A stretch of DNA of 33,720 bases from Bermanella sp. (GTDB lineage Bacteria > Pseudomonadota > Gammaproteobacteria > Pseudomonadales > Oceanobacteraceae), in contig NYTP01000127.1 in the NCBI GenBank assembly GCA_002683575.1, positions 1 to 33,720 of the forward strand. Reading direction: 5' to 3'. The position numbers and the translations under genes were made by a program. Positions 19,922 to 31,194 of this stretch are shown one piece after another (position 1 is the first letter of the stretch; each line of letters begins with the position of its first letter). The notes under the pieces are model-generated. The model was not told the origin of the DNA. It did no database searches and was given only the letters and a program-made list of their open reading frames with translations.

Positions 19922-21352
19922 TTATTGTATCTGCCTAATATCCGCCTGAATCTTGCTTATTGGCCTCACCCATGGCTGGCCTTTTAACGTTTTTGAGAGC
20001 TGGTTAGCTTGTTTGCTTGCTTGCTGCTTATTGCCTATAGGCCCATAAACCACCACAAACCAAGGCTCACCCTTATAGCGTGTTTCATAAATATTTAATT
20101 TACTGCCATCCATTTGACGAGTAAATCGTTGCACAAAGGCTTTTGCGCTGGCCTCATTACGAACACCCAATAATTGCAAAGCATAGGATTGACTGGGTGC
20201 CGACAGCAAAGGATGACTTGGCGCGCCAACCTGAGGTGGGCTTGACTCGATTTGAGAAGCCTTATTAACCGCTATAGTATTAGCTATTTTGCCTAGGGGT
20301 TTTGCCTGAGTCTCTACCCTTTTAGGGATAGATTCAGCTAATATTTCAGCTTTTGGTTGTGCTTTAACACTCTTATTGGGAAGAGAAGTCACCGCTGGAT
20401 CATTATCCTGAGATTCTGTTTCATACCCTAAGGCTTTATGGGTAACTGGCTGTTGATCAATAGAAAGGGTCATTTCGTCTGCCATCAAGCCTTCCGATTC
20501 AGCTATGACTTGGGCACCCTTACCACTGCTCAAGCGATCCTTTTGCTCTTGCAGGAGCTGCGCGATGACATCATCTGTTTGCTTGTCAGCTTCATGTCCT
20601 TGATAAAGGAAAGATACAAACAAGGCTGACCCAATCAAACATACAGCTGCGATATGACCAACAGGGAATCGGCTAGTGCGCTGCCGGCGATTAACTTGTT
20701 CAAGCTCAACAAGTTCAATTAACTTGCCGGGCACACCTTTACTAAGCAGCCATAATTGATGCATATCTTTAATACTTATGGGCACAACATCAATTCCCGA
20801 GCGTTTAAACAGCTGAGAGATAAACGCTTCGCTTTCTTCTTCGGTGAGCGGAGAGAGCTCGATTAAATGATAAAGTTTATGCTCAAACTGACTTTGTAAG
20901 CTTTTAAGTCGCGGTTTTAATGATTCATCACCACATAAAATCAAGCGCCAACCATTGGGCATGGCTGACTTCTCAAGTAGAAGAGCGATCACATCTTCAT
21001 TGAGTAAATGCGCATCATCGATGACAAGGTGGAGGGTTTCTTGCTGTTCTGATATTTGGGCAAGCTGCTTGTCTAGGTCGACCAAGTTCGCAGCACAACC
21101 TAACTGCGTTGAAATTTCATCAATTAAGTCAGCAAGCTGGTTAGTGGCGAAGGCACTAACATGAATAGTTTGGTGATGAATCGAAAGCTGCGCAACGGCA
21201 GCTTCAAGTAGAGCGGTTTTACCAATGCTGCTGGGGCCGGTAATCAATACCGCCATGGCGCTAAATTCTTGGACGTGCAGCAGCATGTCCAGTTGCTGTT
21301 CGCGCTCCCCCAGTAAGATAATGTCGGGAGATGCCTTGAGTGAGTCAGCCAT
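19922..21352 (-). CDS. DamX-like membrane ATPase with C-terminal SPOR domain
   Basis: A 476-residue inner-membrane protein. Residues 1-225 form an AAA/ExeA-like ATPase with Walker A GPSSIGKT (39-46) and Walker B LVIDDA (109-114). A single membrane span follows (231-250), then a Ser/Gln/Lys-rich periplasmic linker and a SPOR domain (387-468), which in this family binds denuded peptidoglycan at division sites. The position directly after aroKB matches damX of E. coli and the equivalent Pseudomonas gene. E. coli DamX has a divergent N-terminal part, so I give no gene symbol. The ATG at 21352 is preferred because GGAGG lies five bases before it; the ATG at 21364 has none. It is the last gene of the pil-aro operon. 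A role in septation is inferred from SPOR family knowledge. Confidence 0.88.
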   Translation of the reverse strand: MADSLKASPDIILLGEREQQLDMLLHVQEFSAMAVLITGPSSIGKTALLEAAVAQLSIHHQTIHVSAFATNQLADLIDEISTQLGCAANLVDLDKQLAQISEQQETLHLVIDDAHLLNEDVIALLLEKSAMPNGWRLILCGDESLKPRLKSLQSQFEHKLYHLIELSPLTEEESEAFISQLFKRSGIDVVPISIKDMHQLWLLSKGVPGKLIELVELEQVNRRQRTSRFPVGHIAAVCLIGSALFVSFLYQGHEADKQTDDVIAQLLQEQKDRLSSGKGAQVIAESEGLMADEMTLSIDQQPVTHKALGYETESQDNDPAVTSLPNKSVKAQPKAEILAESIPKRVETQAKPLGKIANTIAVNKASQIESSPPQVGAPSHPLLSAPSQSYALQLLGVRNEASAKAFVQRFTRQMDGSKLNIYETRYKGEPWFVVVYGPIGNKQQASKQANQLSKTLKGQPWVRPISKIQADIRQIQ

Positions 21353-21371
21353 CTTGCCCTCCATTTTATTA

Positions 21372-22451
21372 TTAGTTGGTCAGGTGCGTCAGAGTAGCCT
21401 CAAAGTGCTCTAATGCGAAGTCTGATGTGGTGATGGCTTCACCCATTGCTCGTAGAAGAACCAACCTCAGCTTACCATCTAACACCTTTTTGTCTACAGC
21501 CATTAAATCTTTAAATCGATCAGCACTCATCCCCTGCGGACACTTAACAGGAAGGTGTGCTTTTAATAATAATGCTTCAATGTGTTGCACATCCTTTTCA
21601 CCAATCCAGCCTAAGCGTGCAGATAGATCAGCCGCCATCAACATGCCTGTTGCCACCGCCTCACCGTGAAGCCAGTTACCATAGCCCTGATCCGTTTCAA
21701 TGGCGTGACCAAAGGTATGACCTAGGTTTAGAATCGCACGAATCCCCCCTTCTCTCTCATCCAAGGCAACAACCTTGGCTTTATTTAAGCAAGAGGTCTC
21801 TATGGCGTAAATTAAAGCATCTGTTTGCTTTGCATTTAAGGACTCAATGTTTTCATCTAACCAATGGTAGAATGGTAAATCACAAATCAAGCCATACTTA
21901 ATGACTTCTGCCAGGCCGGCAGCCAGCTCATTCTGGGGCAGTGTATTTAAGCTATTTACATCAATTAACACACAGTTAGGTTGGTGAAACGCCCCTATCA
22001 TGTTCTTACCAAGCGCGTGATTAACACCCGTCTTACCACCCACTGAAGAGTCCACTTGAGAGAGTAAGGTGGTAGGGATTTGAATAAATTCAACACCACG
22101 TTGATAACTTGCTGCCGCAAACCCTGTCATATCACCCACGACACCACCACCAAGAGCGACAAGCGTAGTGGTTCGGTTGTGACGTTTTTGTAACAAGGCA
22201 TCAAATATAAGATTGAGGTGCTCTAAATTTTTATACTCCTCGCCATCTGGCAGGATAACTTCATCAACCTGATAACCCGCAAATAATTTTTTTACCTTAG
22301 CGAGGTAAAGTGGGGCTACCGTATCGTTGGTAACAATCATCACTTGCTTACCCTTCACATGAGGTGCAACTAGTGATGGATCCGTTAATAGATTCTGGCC
22401 GATAAAAATTGGGTAGCTGCGCGCCCCCAGATCAACAGTTAGGGTTTTCAT
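21372..22451 (-). CDS. aroB: 3-dehydroquinate synthase
   Basis: The second enzyme of the shikimate pathway, converting DAHP to 3-dehydroquinate with catalytic NAD+ and a metal ion in the cytosol. From the ATG at 22451 it has 359 residues (E. coli 362). The NAD-binding [19 protein letters not shown] and [20 protein letters not shown] segments and the metal-site [12 protein letters not shown] and HGEAVA segments are visible. The frame opens at a TTG (22460) inside the end of aroK, but the ATG one base past the aroK stop has the better GAG ribosome-binding site and matches the usual MKTL-VDLG start. It is translationally linked to aroK and followed closely by the damX-like gene. Confidence 0.97.
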   Translation of the reverse strand: MKTLTVDLGARSYPIFIGQNLLTDPSLVAPHVKGKQVMIVTNDTVAPLYLAKVKKLFAGYQVDEVILPDGEEYKNLEHLNLIFDALLQKRHNRTTTLVALGGGVVGDMTGFAAASYQRGVEFIQIPTTLLSQVDSSVGGKTGVNHALGKNMIGAFHQPNCVLIDVNSLNTLPQNELAAGLAEVIKYGLICDLPFYHWLDENIESLNAKQTDALIYAIETSCLNKAKVVALDEREGGIRAILNLGHTFGHAIETDQGYGNWLHGEAVATGMLMAADLSARLGWIGEKDVQHIEALLLKAHLPVKCPQGMSADRFKDLMAVDKKVLDGKLRLVLLRAMGEAITTSDFALEHFEATLTHLTN

Positions 22452-22452
22452 G

Positions 22453-22980
22453 TTACTCAATGATATTAATCTCAGATAATCGTTTTAAGATTTCTTGTAC
22501 AACAAATTTAGGATTACGGTCATCCGTATAGATAGTTATGTCAGCAACCTCTTGATACAGAGGATCTCGTTGAGCCATAAGTCGCGTCAACACCTCTCTA
22601 GGGTTATCAATTTGCAATAAAGGTCGGTTTTTATCTTTGGCCGTTCGTGCAAGCTGCTGCTCAACTGACGTATTAAGATATACGACTGTACCGCGACTTT
22701 TTAAATGAAGACGATTTTCAGGCCTTAGAACAGCACCGCCACCTGTTGCCATCAGCACATCTTTTTCTTGTGTAATCTCATCAATGGCTAAGACCTCACG
22801 ATCTCGGAAGCCTTGCTCGCCTTCCACATCAAAAATCCAAGGAATATTGCAGCCACAACGATCTTCAATCTCTTTATCGCTGTCTTTAAATTCAAGTTTT
22901 AGTTCAGTGGAAAGCAAACGGCCGATGGTGCTTTTGCCAGCACCCATCGGCCCCACTAAATAAATATTATGTTTTGCCAT
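22453..22980 (-). CDS. aroK: Shikimate kinase I
   Basis: Phosphorylates shikimate at the 3-hydroxyl with ATP in the cytosol. The 175 residues match the AroK length. Walker [10 protein letters not shown] spans 10-18. Substrate-binding DSD (33-35), the GFRDRE segment with its arginine, and GGG in ATGGGAV follow. The lid arginine is in KNRPLL. The ATG is nine bases from the pilQ stop codon with a weak AGAG ribosome-binding site, so its translation probably depends on pilQ. The placement between pilQ and aroB is the conserved gammaproteobacterial arrangement. Confidence 0.97.
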   Translation of the reverse strand: MAKHNIYLVGPMGAGKSTIGRLLSTELKLEFKDSDKEIEDRCGCNIPWIFDVEGEQGFRDREVLAIDEITQEKDVLMATGGGAVLRPENRLHLKSRGTVVYLNTSVEQQLARTAKDKNRPLLQIDNPREVLTRLMAQRDPLYQEVADITIYTDDRNPKFVVQEILKRLSEINIIE

Positions 22981-22988
22981 AAATTTCT

Positions 22989-25082
22989 CTAGCGTGTGCT
23001 TAAGACATCCTTCACTAACCTTGGAGTTATGAAAATGAGCAACTCGCTTTTATCTTCTGTATGGGTGGTACGGCGGAACAACCTACCGATCACGGGTAAA
23101 TCGCCAAAGAAAGGCGTTTTGTCAATTTGAGTAATGTCTTCAGACTGGAAAATACCACCGAGCACAATAGTTTCTCCGTTATTCACCAATACCTGAGTTT
23201 CAAGTTCATTTGTATCTATCGATGGGATATTATTGAAAACCTCTCCAATTGCATCCTTATTAATAATCAAATCCATTAAAATGCGATCGTCTGGTGTGAT
23301 TTGTGGTGTTACCTCTAGCTTAAGAACCGCTTCTTTAAATGTAATGGTTGTGGCACCACTTGCTGCAGCCTGTTCATAAGGTATTTGAGAGCCTGCCTGG
23401 ATCCTAGCGGTTTGTCCATCTGCAGTAATAACACGAGGCTGAGAAATAATCTCCGCCTTACCATCAGACTCCATTGCGGACAACTCAAGATCCAACATGT
23501 AATCAAAGGCATTTACCCCAATGCCAAATGTAGTGGCATTGGCACTATTAACTGGTAAGTTTACTACATTGCCATCATCAAAATTGAAATCCTCTGGATC
23601 CTCACCATTAATTCGATCTACAACAATATTATTATAAGCAGTCGTTGCGGCACGGGAACCACCTGCGGTAAAGATCTTATCGTTTTTCAATACACCATAG
23701 CCACCACCCCAGCGTATACCCAGATTTTCACCCACATTCGTAGATGCAACTACAATACGTGCTTCAATTAATACTTGGCGTACAGGCACATCAAGAACCT
23801 TGATTGCTCGGCGTACCGCCTCTATCGAGGTAGCCGTATCTTGCAAGATAATCGTATTGGTTCGCGCATCCACACTGGCACTGCCGCGTTCTCCCAGCAA
23901 AGACCCTTCCGCTGCAATTAACGCTAATAGATCTGTAGCTTTTGCATAACGCACTTGGATGAATTCAGTGCGCAGTGGTGCAAAATCCTCTACCTGACGA
24001 TTAGCCTCTAACTCAATTTTCTGACGATTTGCGATTTGATCAGCAGGTCCAACCATAAGAACGTTACCGATCTGTTGTTTTGCCAAACCTTGTGATTTCA
24101 ATACGATATCAAGCGCTTGATCCCAAGGGACATTCTTTAGACGTAATGTAATACTGCCCTGTACCGTGTCGCTTGCAACAAGGTTAAATCCAGTAAAGTC
24201 AGCAATAATCTGTAGAACTGTTCTTACTTCAATATCTTGGAAATTAAGGGATAGCTTTTCACCTGTATAAGGAAAGCGTTCTTCTTTTTGGCGATCCTGC
24301 TCTGCCTTCGTTAATGGTTTCACATTTACCGTAAGTAAGTTATCTGTTTGGTAAGCAAGATATTCATAACGATCGTCGGTAGGCTCAATAAAGAAAACCG
24401 GCTGACCTGCTTCCAAGGTGGCATCAATGAATCGCACAGGGGTTGCAAAGTCACGCACATCAAGACGCCTACGCATCTCTTCAGCTATATTCACATTACT
24501 AAATTCCACACGAATACGCCCAGACTCTTGGCTTATATCCACAGGGACATTTGGGTTACTCAAACTTATTAAAACTTGCCCTTCACCTAAATCACCACGA
24601 CGAAAATCAACATCGATTATACGACCCTTTTCATCTTTTTTTGCTACCCTAAAGCTAGATGTTTCTTGAGATAGAATACCTACTTCAGGCTCATCAACTG
24701 TATTTTGCTGTCCAATAACAACAAACAAGTTATTACCTTCTGTTCGTGTTTGATAACCCGTTAATTCAGAAAGATTGATAATTACACGGGTTTTTTCTGC
24801 TGTACCTACAATTATCGCAGTACGGGCGTTGCCCATTCCAATCTTATGGTATTTAGATTTTAATTCACTGGTGGTGCCTGGTAGGTCAAGTGCAATACGG
24901 GCTGGCTCTTCAATAGTATAGCCAGATACCTGTGGAGGCTGACCATCAAACGACAACCGCATTTCCGTTTTATCACCGGGCAGTGATGCAAAGGTTACAT
25001 CCTTAATGGCCGATGCATATAAGGATGAAGAGACCAAACATAACAAGGCCACGATACTGTTTTTCATTATTATACTTCTCAT
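22989..25082 (-). CDS. pilQ: Type IV pilus secretin PilQ
   Basis: The outer-membrane ring through which the type IV pilus exits. The 697 residues (P. aeruginosa 714) comprise a signal peptide (cleavage probably after Ala25), two peptidoglycan-binding AMIN domains (about 26-125 and 155-255), the STN/N0 domain (275-348), an N1 domain (370-432) and the secretin core (435-692). The core includes [13 protein letters not shown] and the C-terminal [13 protein letters not shown] motif. The start at 25082 has a GGTG ribosome-binding site in the end of pilP. A second ATG five codons later (25067) with AGAAG is also possible. It lies two bases from the pilP stop. Confidence 0.97.
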   Translation of the reverse strand: MRSIIMKNSIVALLCLVSSSLYASAIKDVTFASLPGDKTEMRLSFDGQPPQVSGYTIEEPARIALDLPGTTSELKSKYHKIGMGNARTAIIVGTAEKTRVIINLSELTGYQTRTEGNNLFVVIGQQNTVDEPEVGILSQETSSFRVAKKDEKGRIIDVDFRRGDLGEGQVLISLSNPNVPVDISQESGRIRVEFSNVNIAEEMRRRLDVRDFATPVRFIDATLEAGQPVFFIEPTDDRYEYLAYQTDNLLTVNVKPLTKAEQDRQKEERFPYTGEKLSLNFQDIEVRTVLQIIADFTGFNLVASDTVQGSITLRLKNVPWDQALDIVLKSQGLAKQQIGNVLMVGPADQIANRQKIELEANRQVEDFAPLRTEFIQVRYAKATDLLALIAAEGSLLGERGSASVDARTNTIILQDTATSIEAVRRAIKVLDVPVRQVLIEARIVVASTNVGENLGIRWGGGYGVLKNDKIFTAGGSRAATTAYNNIVVDRINGEDPEDFNFDDGNVVNLPVNSANATTFGIGVNAFDYMLDLELSAMESDGKAEIISQPRVITADGQTARIQAGSQIPYEQAAASGATTITFKEAVLKLEVTPQITPDDRILMDLIINKDAIGEVFNNIPSIDTNELETQVLVNNGETIVLGGIFQSEDITQIDKTPFFGDLPVIGRLFRRTTHTEDKSELLIFITPRLVKDVLSTR

Positions 25083-25084
25083 TA

Positions 25085-25615
25085 TTAATCACCCCCAGCT
25101 GACTGGTTTAAGCCCAATGTTTGAGGCCTTGTTATCCAACCACCACTGCCATTTGGCACAACTTCAATTAGTTCTAATTTACTATCACTGATATTGATGA
25201 TTCGGCCATGGTTTTTACCCATAAACTGGCCAGATTCAACCATATGAACATTGCCAGATTGTGTTTTAACTAACCCTTTTAAACTACCATCTGCATCTTT
25301 AGAGAGTGTTCCGACTAAAGACAACTCACTTAAATTATAATTCTCAAGTGCTTGCTTTACTCGATTCATATCAGGGGCATTCACCGTATCATCAACACGA
25401 CTTGTCATTTCTTCGAAGACAACTGGTGATTCAAATGGCGATCGCATAGCGGAAGCGCTATAGATAAAGGCAGAATAAGGTTTAAATTCAGGTAGAGGTG
25501 CAATTCGACCTTTCGGCTTTGCCGTAGTTTGTGCAATAAATTCTTCTAGGTCTCCCACATTCGATTCACTGCAAGCAACTAGAAAAACAACGCTAAGTAA
25601 TAATAGTATTTTCAT
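25085..25615 (-). CDS. pilP: Type IV pilus lipoprotein PilP
   Basis: An inner-membrane-anchored lipoprotein that links the PilMNO platform to PilQ. The signal peptide ends at the lipobox LVAC with Cys15. An unstructured region follows, with the conserved APLPEFKPY and RSPFESP segments. The C-terminal beta-sandwich homology domain (about 90-170, with LVGTL, GLVKT and LIEVVPNGSGGW) contacts PilQ in other bacteria. The 176 residues are normal length. GAGGTAACG before the ATG is a strong ribosome-binding site, inside the short gap after pilO. It is part of the unbroken pilMNOPQ operon. Confidence 0.95.
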   Translation of the reverse strand: MKILLLLSVVFLVACSESNVGDLEEFIAQTTAKPKGRIAPLPEFKPYSAFIYSASAMRSPFESPVVFEEMTSRVDDTVNAPDMNRVKQALENYNLSELSLVGTLSKDADGSLKGLVKTQSGNVHMVESGQFMGKNHGRIINISDSKLELIEVVPNGSGGWITRPQTLGLNQSAGGD

Positions 25616-25620
25616 CGTCG

Positions 25621-26265
25621 TTACCTCTTAGCCTTTTTCTTTTTGGGCTTCTTCGCTTCATCATTATAACGATACGTTTTGGCAACAATTTTCAAGTTAA
25701 GCTGTTTGCTATTCTTATTTCCTACGGGTGTTACAGTGAAGTCATGCAGTGTCACTATACGACCCAAACCCGCTACCGAGCTGACAAATGCGCCAAAGTC
25801 ATGATATTCACCACTTACATCAATCTTAATTGGTAGCTCTGTATAGAATTTCGTTTCCTTCTCCTTATCAAGCTTAATAGAACGAATCTGTAAATTCGAA
25901 CCTACCGCAGACGCAGTAATATCTTCTAGCAAGCCAGGCACCTCAGTATCCCGAGGAAGTTGACGCAACAAACTACCAAATGATTCTTCTATCTCTGCAA
26001 GCTGCTTTTTATAAGCATCAAGATTAGCGACCCTGAAAGCCTTTGTTTCAAAATCTTTTTTAATGTCTTCTTCTTCTGCAATCACTCGATCATACTTCTC
26101 AATTGATGATTGAATATCTAAGAAATATAAACCAATAAGGACACCAAAAAAGATAATTACAGCAAAAACAACTCTACCAACCAGGGGCCAAGACCCCATG
26201 TTATTCCAATCAATGTCATTAATATCAAAGCCATTGATTTTTTCGGTTAATTCTTGAAAATCCAT
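25621..26265 (-). CDS. pilO: Type IV pilus alignment protein PilO
   Basis: An inner-membrane protein that dimerises with PilN in the type IV pilus alignment complex. It has 214 residues: a short cytoplasmic tail, one membrane helix (29-49), a coiled coil (about 50-100) and a periplasmic ferredoxin-like domain. The C-terminus is unusually Lys-rich (from about residue 203: KKPKKKKAKR). The ATG overlaps the pilN stop by one base (TAATG), which indicates translational coupling. The gap to pilP is only five bases. Confidence 0.95.
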   Translation of the reverse strand: MDFQELTEKINGFDINDIDWNNMGSWPLVGRVVFAVIIFFGVLIGLYFLDIQSSIEKYDRVIAEEEDIKKDFETKAFRVANLDAYKKQLAEIEESFGSLLRQLPRDTEVPGLLEDITASAVGSNLQIRSIKLDKEKETKFYTELPIKIDVSGEYHDFGAFVSSVAGLGRIVTLHDFTVTPVGNKNSKQLNLKIVAKTYRYNDEAKKPKKKKAKR

Positions 26266-26815
26266 TATTTAACCCCCTCTGCAACAGGAGTCGATTGATT
26301 TACAATCATATCAAAGCTGTTATAACCATTATTACCCGCTCTGACACCAAGCAAATTAGGGTTAGCAAACCAAGGTGAAGCATCAAAGTTACGCATTAGC
26401 TGTGAAATTTGATCATTACCAGAAGCCTGTCCCTTTATAGTAAAAACTTTCCCTTTTGAAGATACATTAGACAAGAAGAGCTCATCAGGCATGAGTCGTG
26501 CCATCTCATCAAACATACGCACTATTACTGGTCGATTACCCTGAAGCTCCTGAATCAAGCGCATACGATCAAGCAACTCCTGGCGCTTGGTACGCAGCTC
26601 TTGTATCTCTTTAATTTTTTTATCTAAAGCAGAGGCTTGAGTTTTCACGTATTGATTTCGATATTCTTGAGCACTGATTGCGCTGCTATAAGCACCAGAC
26701 ACAAACCACCAAATGCTAAAGGCTGCTATAAGCACCAATATCAACACACCAACATATTCTTTTTGGCGCTCTTGTCGTAACTCTTCACGCCATGGTCTAA
26801 GGTTAATCTTTGCCA

Positions 26816-26816
<1 letters not shown>
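26265..26816 (-). CDS. pilN: Type IV pilus alignment protein PilN
   Basis: A bitopic inner-membrane partner of PilO and PilM. The cytoplasmic N-terminus carries the PilM-binding peptide INLRPWREE (residues 4-12), which inserts into the PilM groove in homologues. A membrane helix (21-43) and coiled coil (about 50-95) precede a periplasmic fold (about 100-175). The 183 residues are normal length. Both ends show TAATG overlaps (with pilM upstream and pilO downstream), so the three proteins are probably made in fixed proportion. Confidence 0.95.
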
Positions 26817-27889
<1,073 letters not shown>

Positions 27890-27944
27890 TTAATTTATCC
27901 AGCATCCGAGGCGGAAAAATGCCAAAATGCACGAATATTGAAGC

Positions 27945-27974
27945 ATTATAAGCACAATCCTGCGAAAAGAACAA
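27945..27974 (-). promoter_or_regulatory. Promoter of the pilMNOPQ-aroKB operon
   Basis: On the minus strand a perfect TATAAT -10 (27945-27950) has a TTGTTC -35 (27969-27974) at 18-base spacing. The start site would be about 58 bases before the pilM GTG. It is tightly packed against the opposing ponA promoter, whose -10 lies at 27983-27988. Confidence 0.55.
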
Positions 27975-27988
27975 AAACCATTTATAAT
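27960..27988 (+). promoter_or_regulatory. Candidate promoter of ponA
   Basis: A perfect TATAAT -10 (27983-27988) on the plus strand overlaps the first in-frame ATG of the ponA frame (27987). The -35 position 17 bases upstream (27960-27965) is poor. If this promoter is used, transcripts begin near 27995 and ponA translation must start at the later ATG (28035), which also matches homologues. Confidence 0.45.
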
Positions 27989-28034
27989 GGCAACACCCCA
28001 TATTTACTGGGTAAACGAGCATTTTAAGCAATTA

Positions 28035-30674
28035 ATGATGAAAAAAAATCGACCTGTTTTGCGTTTTTTGATTTTAGCCTGCGCCGCTGGCTTCTTTAGT
28101 CTTATTTTAGGCGTCACAAGCGTGTACTTATATTTAGCTCCCAGCTTACCTGCTGTTGAGAGTTTAAAAAACATTCAATTACAAACGCCGCTGCGTATTT
28201 ATACCAGTGACGGCAAGCTTATGGCCGAGTACGGCGAAAAAAGACGGACCCCTGTGCGCTATGAAGATGTGCCTCAGCAATTCTACAACGCACTTATTGC
28301 CGCAGAAGATGAAAACTTTTATAGCCATATCGGCATCGACTTCAAAGGTCTTGCTAGAGCGGCCTATGAGTTAATCACCACAGGTAAAAAACGCTCAGGC
28401 GGCAGTACCATTACCATGCAGGTGGCAAAAAATTATTATTTAAGCAGCGAAAAAACATTCACTCGTAAATTTACTGAGATCTTACTCGCCCTTCATATTG
28501 AACAAGAATTAAGTAAAAAAGATATTCTAGAGCTTTATGTCAACAAGATTTATCTTGGTAAACGCGCTTATGGTGTGGAATCGGCCTCGCAGGTTTATTA
28601 CGGCAAATCGATTAAAGATCTGTCCTTGGCACAACTGGCGATGATTGCAGGTTTACCTCAAGCACCCAGCGCCGCTAACCCAATCAATAATCCTGAACGC
28701 GCAATTTACCGAAGAAACTATGTACTTGCGCGCATGTTCACATCGGACTTTATTACTCAGGCAGAATTTGATGAAGCTGGTTCTGAACCCATTACAGCTA
28801 AGTACCACGGTCTGGCCACCGAAATAGAAGCCCCTTATGTGGCTGAAATGGTGCGTAGTGAACTTTTGCAACGCTACCCTCGTGATCTTTACACCAAGGG
28901 ATACAGCGTCACCACCACCATTCATAGTGAGCTGCAAACCACGGCTCAGCGTGTCATTCGAGAAGGTCTGCACGATTATGATCGTAAGCACGGATTAAGA
29001 GCAGAGCAAAAAGTATTACCGGTTTATATCCTGCCCGAGCAGCAAGAGGTGAGCGTAACCTTTGCTCCCACGATTTGGCAGCTAGGCGACCCAACACCTC
29101 GTGTGGATAAGTCCATCTTCTTACCGCCAAGTCCAAAAGATTTAAATACGCACTACTGGTTAGAGCAACTTAAAAACCTTAACAGCCCAGGCGATTTAGA
29201 ATGGGCAGTGGTAACTAGCATTAACCCTGATGACCAGTCCATTACATTGGCCAGTAATAAAAACCATGAGTTCGTCATGCCTTTTGAACATTATCAATGG
29301 GCTCGACAATATGAATCTGTCAATAACATTGGCCCTGAAATCACTCAGGCCGGTGATTTATTTGAAGTGGGTAAGCGAGTTCTCGTACAGCAAATTAATG
29401 ATGGTTACTGGTTAGCCCAAGAACCAGAAGCTCAGGCATCATTAGTTTCATTTGACCCGCAAAATGGCGCACTTAAAGCCTTAGTGGGCGGCTATGATTT
29501 TAATCTGAGCAAATACAACCGCTCAATACAAGCCGACCGTCAGCCAGGGTCAAGTTTTAAGCCTTTCGTTTACAGCGCAGGACTTGAATACGGATTAACA
29601 CCCGCATCAATCATTAATGATGCGCCTGTTGTATTTGAAGATGACAGTCTTGAAGCCATTTGGCGCCCAGAGAACTACAGCGGCAAATTTTTTGGTCCCA
29701 CTCGTCTGCGCCAAGCACTGTATAAATCTCGTAACCTGGTTTCAATTCGGGTACTTAGCCGTACCGGAGTTGGACGCTCTATTAATTACATGACGCGTTT
29801 TGGCTTACCAAAAGCAAAACTGAATCGTGACTTATCTTTAGCACTGGGTAGCTCCGGCCTAACCCCGTTTGAATTAGCAAGTGGCTATAACGTTCTCGCC
29901 AATGGGGGGTATAAAGTTGACCCACACTTTATTCAAAGAATTGAAGACAACGACGGTCAGGTTCTATTTGAGCATGCGGCAAAAATTGTGTGCGAAGCCT
30001 GTCTAAAAAGCATTGAAGAGTTCAAACAAAAATTAGATGAACAAGAACAAGCTGAACTCGAACGCATTGCCGTAGATGACACAACCACTGCCGATATTCT
30101 GAAAGAGAACAAACAGGTCGAGCTCGAAGCTTTCATCGCCCAATTCCCACCACTGGCACAACAAGTGATGGATGAACGGGTCAATTACCTCATGTACACC
30201 ATGTTAAAAGATGTGATTAAACGGGGAACAGGTAAGCGCGCGTTAGCACTTAATAGGAATGACCTAGCGGGTAAAACCGGTACCACCAATGATCAAAAAG
30301 ATGCTTGGTTCTCTGGCTACAACAATAAACTGGTGGCCAATGTGTGGGTAGGCTTTGATAGCCCTCGTACACTTGGTCGCTGGGCGTTTGGTAGCAATAC
30401 GGCTTTACCGATTTGGGTGAATTATATGAAGGTCGCACTGAAAGACATGCCTGAGTCTCCAATCAAACAGCCCAACGGACTGGTCTCCATTCGTATTGAC
30501 CCAGAAACAGGCAACAGAGCCTACCCCGGCCAAACCAATGCGATTTTTGAAACTTTCCGCGAAGAAAATGTGCCACAACAAATGGAACAACCGCCAGCCA
30601 TTGGCAACCCATATTCATCGCAAGGACAAGATGAAGACGATGACAGCAGCTTTACACCTGAGCAACTGTTCTAA
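28035..30674 (+). CDS. ponA: Penicillin-binding protein 1A (bifunctional glycosyltransferase/transpeptidase)
   Basis: A class A PBP that polymerises and crosslinks peptidoglycan in the periplasm, anchored by one membrane helix (about 11-34). From the ATG at 28035 it has 879 residues. The glycosyltransferase domain holds the catalytic Glu91 (AAEDENFYSH), GGSTITMQ and the ELYVNKIYLG segment. An OB-like insert follows. The transpeptidase domain has SxxK (Ser506-Lys509, in PGSSFKPF), SxN (SRN, 565-567) and KTG (746-748). A charged insert with two cysteines precedes the KTG region. The frame also has an ATG at 27987, but it overlaps the -10 box and lacks a ribosome-binding site; homologues start near 28035. 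Divergence from pilM is conserved in Pseudomonas. Also known as mrcA. Confidence 0.95.
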   Translation: MMKKNRPVLRFLILACAAGFFSLILGVTSVYLYLAPSLPAVESLKNIQLQTPLRIYTSDGKLMAEYGEKRRTPVRYEDVPQQFYNALIAAEDENFYSHIGIDFKGLARAAYELITTGKKRSGGSTITMQVAKNYYLSSEKTFTRKFTEILLALHIEQELSKKDILELYVNKIYLGKRAYGVESASQVYYGKSIKDLSLAQLAMIAGLPQAPSAANPINNPERAIYRRNYVLARMFTSDFITQAEFDEAGSEPITAKYHGLATEIEAPYVAEMVRSELLQRYPRDLYTKGYSVTTTIHSELQTTAQRVIREGLHDYDRKHGLRAEQKVLPVYILPEQQEVSVTFAPTIWQLGDPTPRVDKSIFLPPSPKDLNTHYWLEQLKNLNSPGDLEWAVVTSINPDDQSITLASNKNHEFVMPFEHYQWARQYESVNNIGPEITQAGDLFEVGKRVLVQQINDGYWLAQEPEAQASLVSFDPQNGALKALVGGYDFNLSKYNRSIQADRQPGSSFKPFVYSAGLEYGLTPASIINDAPVVFEDDSLEAIWRPENYSGKFFGPTRLRQALYKSRNLVSIRVLSRTGVGRSINYMTRFGLPKAKLNRDLSLALGSSGLTPFELASGYNVLANGGYKVDPHFIQRIEDNDGQVLFEHAAKIVCEACLKSIEEFKQKLDEQEQAELERIAVDDTTTADILKENKQVELEAFIAQFPPLAQQVMDERVNYLMYTMLKDVIKRGTGKRALALNRNDLAGKTGTTNDQKDAWFSGYNNKLVANVWVGFDSPRTLGRWAFGSNTALPIWVNYMKVALKDMPESPIKQPNGLVSIRIDPETGNRAYPGQTNAIFETFREENVPQQMEQPPAIGNPYSSQGQDEDDDSSFTPEQLF

Positions 30675-30676
30675 AT

Positions 30677-30705
30677 AAAAAAGGCGACCATTGGTCGCCT
30701 TTTTT
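30677..30705. terminator. Bidirectional terminator between ponA and dtd
   Basis: A6-GGCGACC, loop ATT, GGTCGCC-T6: a perfect GC-rich stem with T-runs on both strands. It begins three bases after the ponA stop and lies about 35 bases past the dtd stop on the other strand, so it can serve both genes. Confidence 0.95.
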
Positions 30706-30739
30706 ATTATCAAATGTAAACCAACCTTAGCTAGTAGAC

Positions 30740-31177
30740 TTAATTCACTTCCAACATAAAAGTCACAGGCCCATCATTTTGCAAGCTCACTTGCATATCC
30801 GCACCAAAGCGGCCTGTTTGTGTTTCAATGAGCTCAGCACTTCGTGCTACAAAGTAATCATAGAGCTGCTCTCCTAACTCAGGAGACGCACCCTTTGAAA
30901 ACCCAGGCCGAGTGCCTTTTTGGGTATCTGCGACCAGCGTGAACTGAGAGACCACTAATACACTGCCTGCCACCTGCTGCACATTAAGATTCATCTTGCC
31001 TGCTTCATCAGAAAAAATGCGATACGCCAGCAATTTTTTTAGTAGCTTATCAGCCAAAGCTTGTGTGTCATTTTTTTCAACACCCAATAACACAAGAAGG
31101 CCTTGATCAATGGCGCCCGTTATTTCGCTTTTCACTTCTACTTTAGCGTGTTTCACACGTTGAATTAATGCTTTCAT
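30740..31177 (-). CDS. dtd: D-aminoacyl-tRNA deacylase
   Basis: Removes D-amino acids (and glycine from mischarged tRNA-Ala) from tRNA, a proofreading step in the cytosol. The 145 residues match E. coli Dtd. The family motifs SQFTL (77-81) and NDGPVTF (134-140, containing the Gly-cisPro that gives chiral selectivity) are intact. The ribosome-binding site is weak (AAGTAAG). The gene follows rlmI by 17 bases and is probably expressed with it. Confidence 0.97.
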   Translation of the reverse strand: MKALIQRVKHAKVEVKSEITGAIDQGLLVLLGVEKNDTQALADKLLKKLLAYRIFSDEAGKMNLNVQQVAGSVLVVSQFTLVADTQKGTRPGFSKGASPELGEQLYDYFVARSAELIETQTGRFGADMQVSLQNDGPVTFMLEVN

Positions 31178-31194
31178 GTTTGCTTACTTTGTAT

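Noticed and set aside
28653-28991. Open frame of 112 codons on the minus strand inside ponA
   Set aside because: It is antisense to the conserved PBP1A sequence and has no supporting motif.
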